Below, one piece after another: positions 20,377 to 22,450 of a stretch of 22,450 nt of DNA (within the stretch, counting starts at the first letter, position 1; each line of letters opens with the position of its first letter). Source of the DNA: Plantago elongata (lineage: Eukaryota; Streptophyta; Magnoliopsida; Lamiales; Plantaginaceae). The notes beneath the pieces are model-generated. The model made no database searches. It was not told the DNA's origin and was given only the letters and a program-made list of their open reading frames with translations. A program made the position numbers and the translations under genes. The DNA is taken from positions 1-22,450 of the forward strand of contig JAYMSP010002800.1 in NCBI GenBank assembly GCA_036897095.1, given 5' to 3'.

Positions 20377-21036
20377 ATGACTACTCCTCCTCCTCTGTTC
20401 GATCAGCATGATGAACAACAAATTGACGATGATCACCCCGGTTTCTCAACGTTCAAGAAACACAAACGAAGTTCCAAGCGAAAGCGTCGTACTAGTGTTG
20501 AAGAGGAGGAAGAACAACGTCTAATTACCTGCCTCGTCAACCTCGCTCGTAGACAAGGAAAGGCCCTCAATCCTGTCTGCTCACCAGAAACCAAGAAACC
20601 ACGACGTAGCAGTGTTCAAGAAGAAGTTCACAAGTGTTCCGTATGTGGCAGGACTTTCAAGAGTGGTCAGGCTCTTGGTGGCCATATGAGTAGCCACACT
20701 TACGCCCTAAAGAAATCAGACAAGTTGCCCATCAATATCAAGGAGGATAAATCTGCTCATGTTCACAAGTGCTCCGTTTGTCCCATGGTTTTCAAGACGG
20801 GTCAGGCTCTTGGTGGTCACATGCGCGCACACTATGATTCAGCTGGCTGTAGTACGAGTGAACCTAGTGGTGCTGCTACTGCACTAGTTGGAGGTGATGA
20901 AGCACCGAGCCGACATGGTTATGATATTGCAGCAGTGGGCGTGGTGGTGAACGATTTCGACTTGAATGAGCTGCCTCCAAAGTCGTTTTCATTCGAAGAT
21001 GGAAATCCTTCTCTTATTCCAGAGATAAACAATTAG
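20377..21036 (+). CDS. C2H2 zinc-finger transcription repressor, ZAT-like (C1-2i type), 219 aa
   Basis: This is a nuclear DNA-binding protein of the plant QALGGH family, whose members mostly repress genes during stress and development. It is intronless, as is usual for the family. It shows a basic nuclear localisation signal (KKHKRSSKRKRR, 27-38), an L-box-like segment after an acidic run (EEEEEQRLITCLVNLARR, 42-59), finger 1 (C87, C90, H103, H107), finger 2 (C132, C135, H148, H152), both with QALGGH, and a C-terminal EAR repression motif (FDLNELPP, 194-201). The start codon has a good context (AACCATGA) and follows a typical leader. The two fingers are unusually alike at DNA level. The closest named relatives would be two-finger ZAT proteins, but I cannot tell which. 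Confidence 0.93.
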   Translation: MTTPPPLFDQHDEQQIDDDHPGFSTFKKHKRSSKRKRRTSVEEEEEQRLITCLVNLARRQGKALNPVCSPETKKPRRSSVQEEVHKCSVCGRTFKSGQALGGHMSSHTYALKKSDKLPINIKEDKSAHVHKCSVCPMVFKTGQALGGHMRAHYDSAGCSTSEPSGAATALVGGDEAPSRHGYDIAAVGVVVNDFDLNELPPKSFSFEDGNPSLIPEINN

Positions 21037-21226
21037 GAAATTTAGCCCTAATTTTTATACCAATGTTTCTGATTGAATAGTATGAATTACCAATTAGAAG
21101 AAGAAAGATTTGTCTTCTTACTTGTATTCTATTCAGTTGAATTTCCAAAGATAATTAGGTTTTTCTTGTTCTGCTTAATTAGGAGGAAGTTTGCCTCCTT
21201 TTCTTCTTCTATTTGTGAGTACTAAA
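21037..21226 (+). other. Probable 3' UTR of the zinc-finger gene
   Basis: AT-rich sequence after the stop with two small inverted repeats (AAGAAGAAAGATTTGTCTTCTT near 21100-21121; GGAGG...CCTCC near 21182-21198). No AATAAA consensus is evident, which is common in plants. The end of the transcript is not determined. Confidence 0.35.
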
Positions 21227-21354
21227 TACTAGTAATAGTTATTACCTATTAATCAGGAGACATGATACAGAAAGATCTCCAAAATACTTGTAATAGTTAT
21301 TACCTATTAATCTGGAGAGTCTGGAGACATTATACAGAAAGATGTCCAGAAAAA
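21227..21354. repeat. Tandem duplication, about 58/67-base units
   Basis: Unit 1 (21227-21284) and unit 2 (21285-21354) share TGTAATAGTTATTACCTATTAATC, GGAGACAT(G/T)ATACAG and AAAGAT(C/G)TCCA. Unit 2 carries an extra 9 bases through a small internal duplication of TCTGGAGAG. Each unit contains an AATAG...CTATT hairpin. Confidence 0.75.
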
Positions 21355-21421
21355 CGGTTTTTAATTAATTTAACTATAAATGAAATTATTTTGTAATTTG
21401 TCATTAAATATGTGTTTTTTA

Positions 21422-21441
21422 CGGATTCTCTTGTGAATCCG
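21422..21441. repeat. Short perfect inverted repeat
   Basis: CGGATTC and GAATCCG pair across a 6-base loop. Related GGATCC/AGATTC segments follow to about 21480, suggesting the terminal or subterminal part of a decayed element. Confidence 0.4.
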
Positions 21442-21532
21442 GATAAATATCATTTTTTCACGGATCCACTCGCAGATTCTTCGCGGTTTGATATTATAGA
21501 ATTTTTAAGTTGAGATCATATGAATTTAGTCT

Positions 21533-22200
21533 AAAATCATAGTATTTTTCTGTTAACATCATAGTGTGTTTTAAAAGTGACATGCAAAGTGTAAGAAATA
21601 AGAAGGTTGATGAAGACAATGCTTGTTGTTTTGTATTTTGAACACTCCTGAATAAAATACTAACCTTTTCTCGATTATTAGTTTTTTGTAAGTACACAAA
21701 CTTTTTGTTAATTGTTAAAGATATGTAATATATTTTCTCTTTTTAAGATAATAAATATTTTTTCTGAGATCATAAAGTTTTATTTTGAAATCATAGTGTT
21801 TTGAATTGGTATCATAGTGTTTTCATTTTGAAATAATAATAATTTATGAAAATAACATAGTAACTTGAAATAAAAATATACATTTTTATTAGTCTAAGAT
21901 CATAGTGCATATAATAGAGAACATAGTGAATATAAATGAAATCATAGTCATTATAACAAAAAATATATTCATTATAAAAGATAACATATTAATTATAACA
22001 GATAACATAACAATATAAGTAAGAAGATAATACATATAAGTAAGAACATAGAAAATTATATTAAAAAACAGAATTCAAAATAATATGTCGAAAAACAGAG
22101 CACAAAATAACTGTCAGATTTTAAAGGAAATAATATATAATATTATTGAGAACATAGACAATATTTTTGAAAACATAGCACATACTGCTATAAACATATA
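21533..22200. repeat. Dispersed CATAG-centred motif array
   Basis: The motif (A/T)(A/T)CATAG, mostly as ATCATAGT or AACATAG, recurs at least eleven times in the same orientation: near 21535, 21557, 21800, 21822, 21855, 21898, 21920, 21942, 22045, 22150 and 22173. Spacing is irregular, often 20-40 bases. The surrounding DNA is AT-rich and non-coding. It may be the subterminal region of a transposon or a degenerate satellite. Confidence 0.5.
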
Positions 22201-22450
22201 AAAGTTTTTTTTTTCATATCTCATTAATATATGAGGTCAACTTTTGAATAAAAACATTATATGATCCCCATGCAAGCATGATTACACCTCGTAAATGCAT
22301 TTTACAATAATAACATCAATGAGTTATCATCATAACTCCAAAATATAGATGAATAGATCTAGATTTATTTTTCAAACTTGAATTTTCAGATCTACATGGA
22401 TTTGAGCTATTTTGTCATTCGAAACATGAAACAATGAAAAATGTTTGAAA
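22201..22450. other. AT-rich end of window, no gene seen
   Basis: No ORF, RNA gene or identifiable element is visible. Any element that contains the CATAG array may continue beyond the window. Confidence 0.4.

Noticed and set aside
1..22450. Search for tRNA, rRNA, CRISPR, biosynthetic cluster or multi-gene novel system
   Set aside because: None is visible. The three genes are unrelated plant families and the remainder is spacer and small repeats.

Overview
This is a plant nuclear genomic window, almost certainly from a dicot. The genes are split by many short AT-rich GT-AG introns, the intergenic DNA is strongly AT-rich and littered with small decayed repeats, and the proteins match land-plant families (a cluster I diacylglycerol kinase, a QALGGH zinc-finger repressor with an EAR motif). 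The species cannot be fixed from the sequence. The gene structures fit an asterid such as a member of the Lamiales, but that is a weak inference.

Layout. 1-2240: intergenic DNA with a GC-rich patch and a decayed foldback element. 2241-8210: a complete diacylglycerol kinase gene on the + strand, with a pyrimidine-rich leader, a probable leader intron, two short upstream ORFs and seven coding exons (713 aa). 8211-9634: intergenic repeats, a TATA-like site, one small ORF of unknown status and the leader of the next gene. 9635-17960: a complete gene for RNA polymerase III subunit RPC5, on the + strand, with 13 coding exons (655 aa). It has one GC-AG intron and a probable 3'-UTR intron. 17961-20376: 3' UTR, a Stowaway-like MITE and AT-rich spacer with repeats. 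20377-21036: an intronless two-finger C2H2 transcription factor (219 aa). 21037-22450: its 3' flank, with a tandem duplication, then AT-rich DNA carrying a dispersed CATAG-centred motif.

The three genes all lie on the + strand but are not functionally linked. One is a membrane lipid-signalling kinase, one is a housekeeping subunit of the tRNA/5S rRNA transcription machinery, and one is a likely stress-related repressor. I found no new multi-gene system. The points most worth a second look are gene-structure details. First, the 156-nt GC-AG intron of RPC5 is in frame and stop-free, and would encode a hydrophobic insert if retained. Second, an alternative donor in the last RPC5 coding exon would join in frame to a 50-codon open stretch in the 3' UTR. 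Third, overlapping uORFs run into the kinase start codon. All exon coordinates were assigned by hand from splice consensus, reading phase and remembered family conservation, with no alignment or transcript data.
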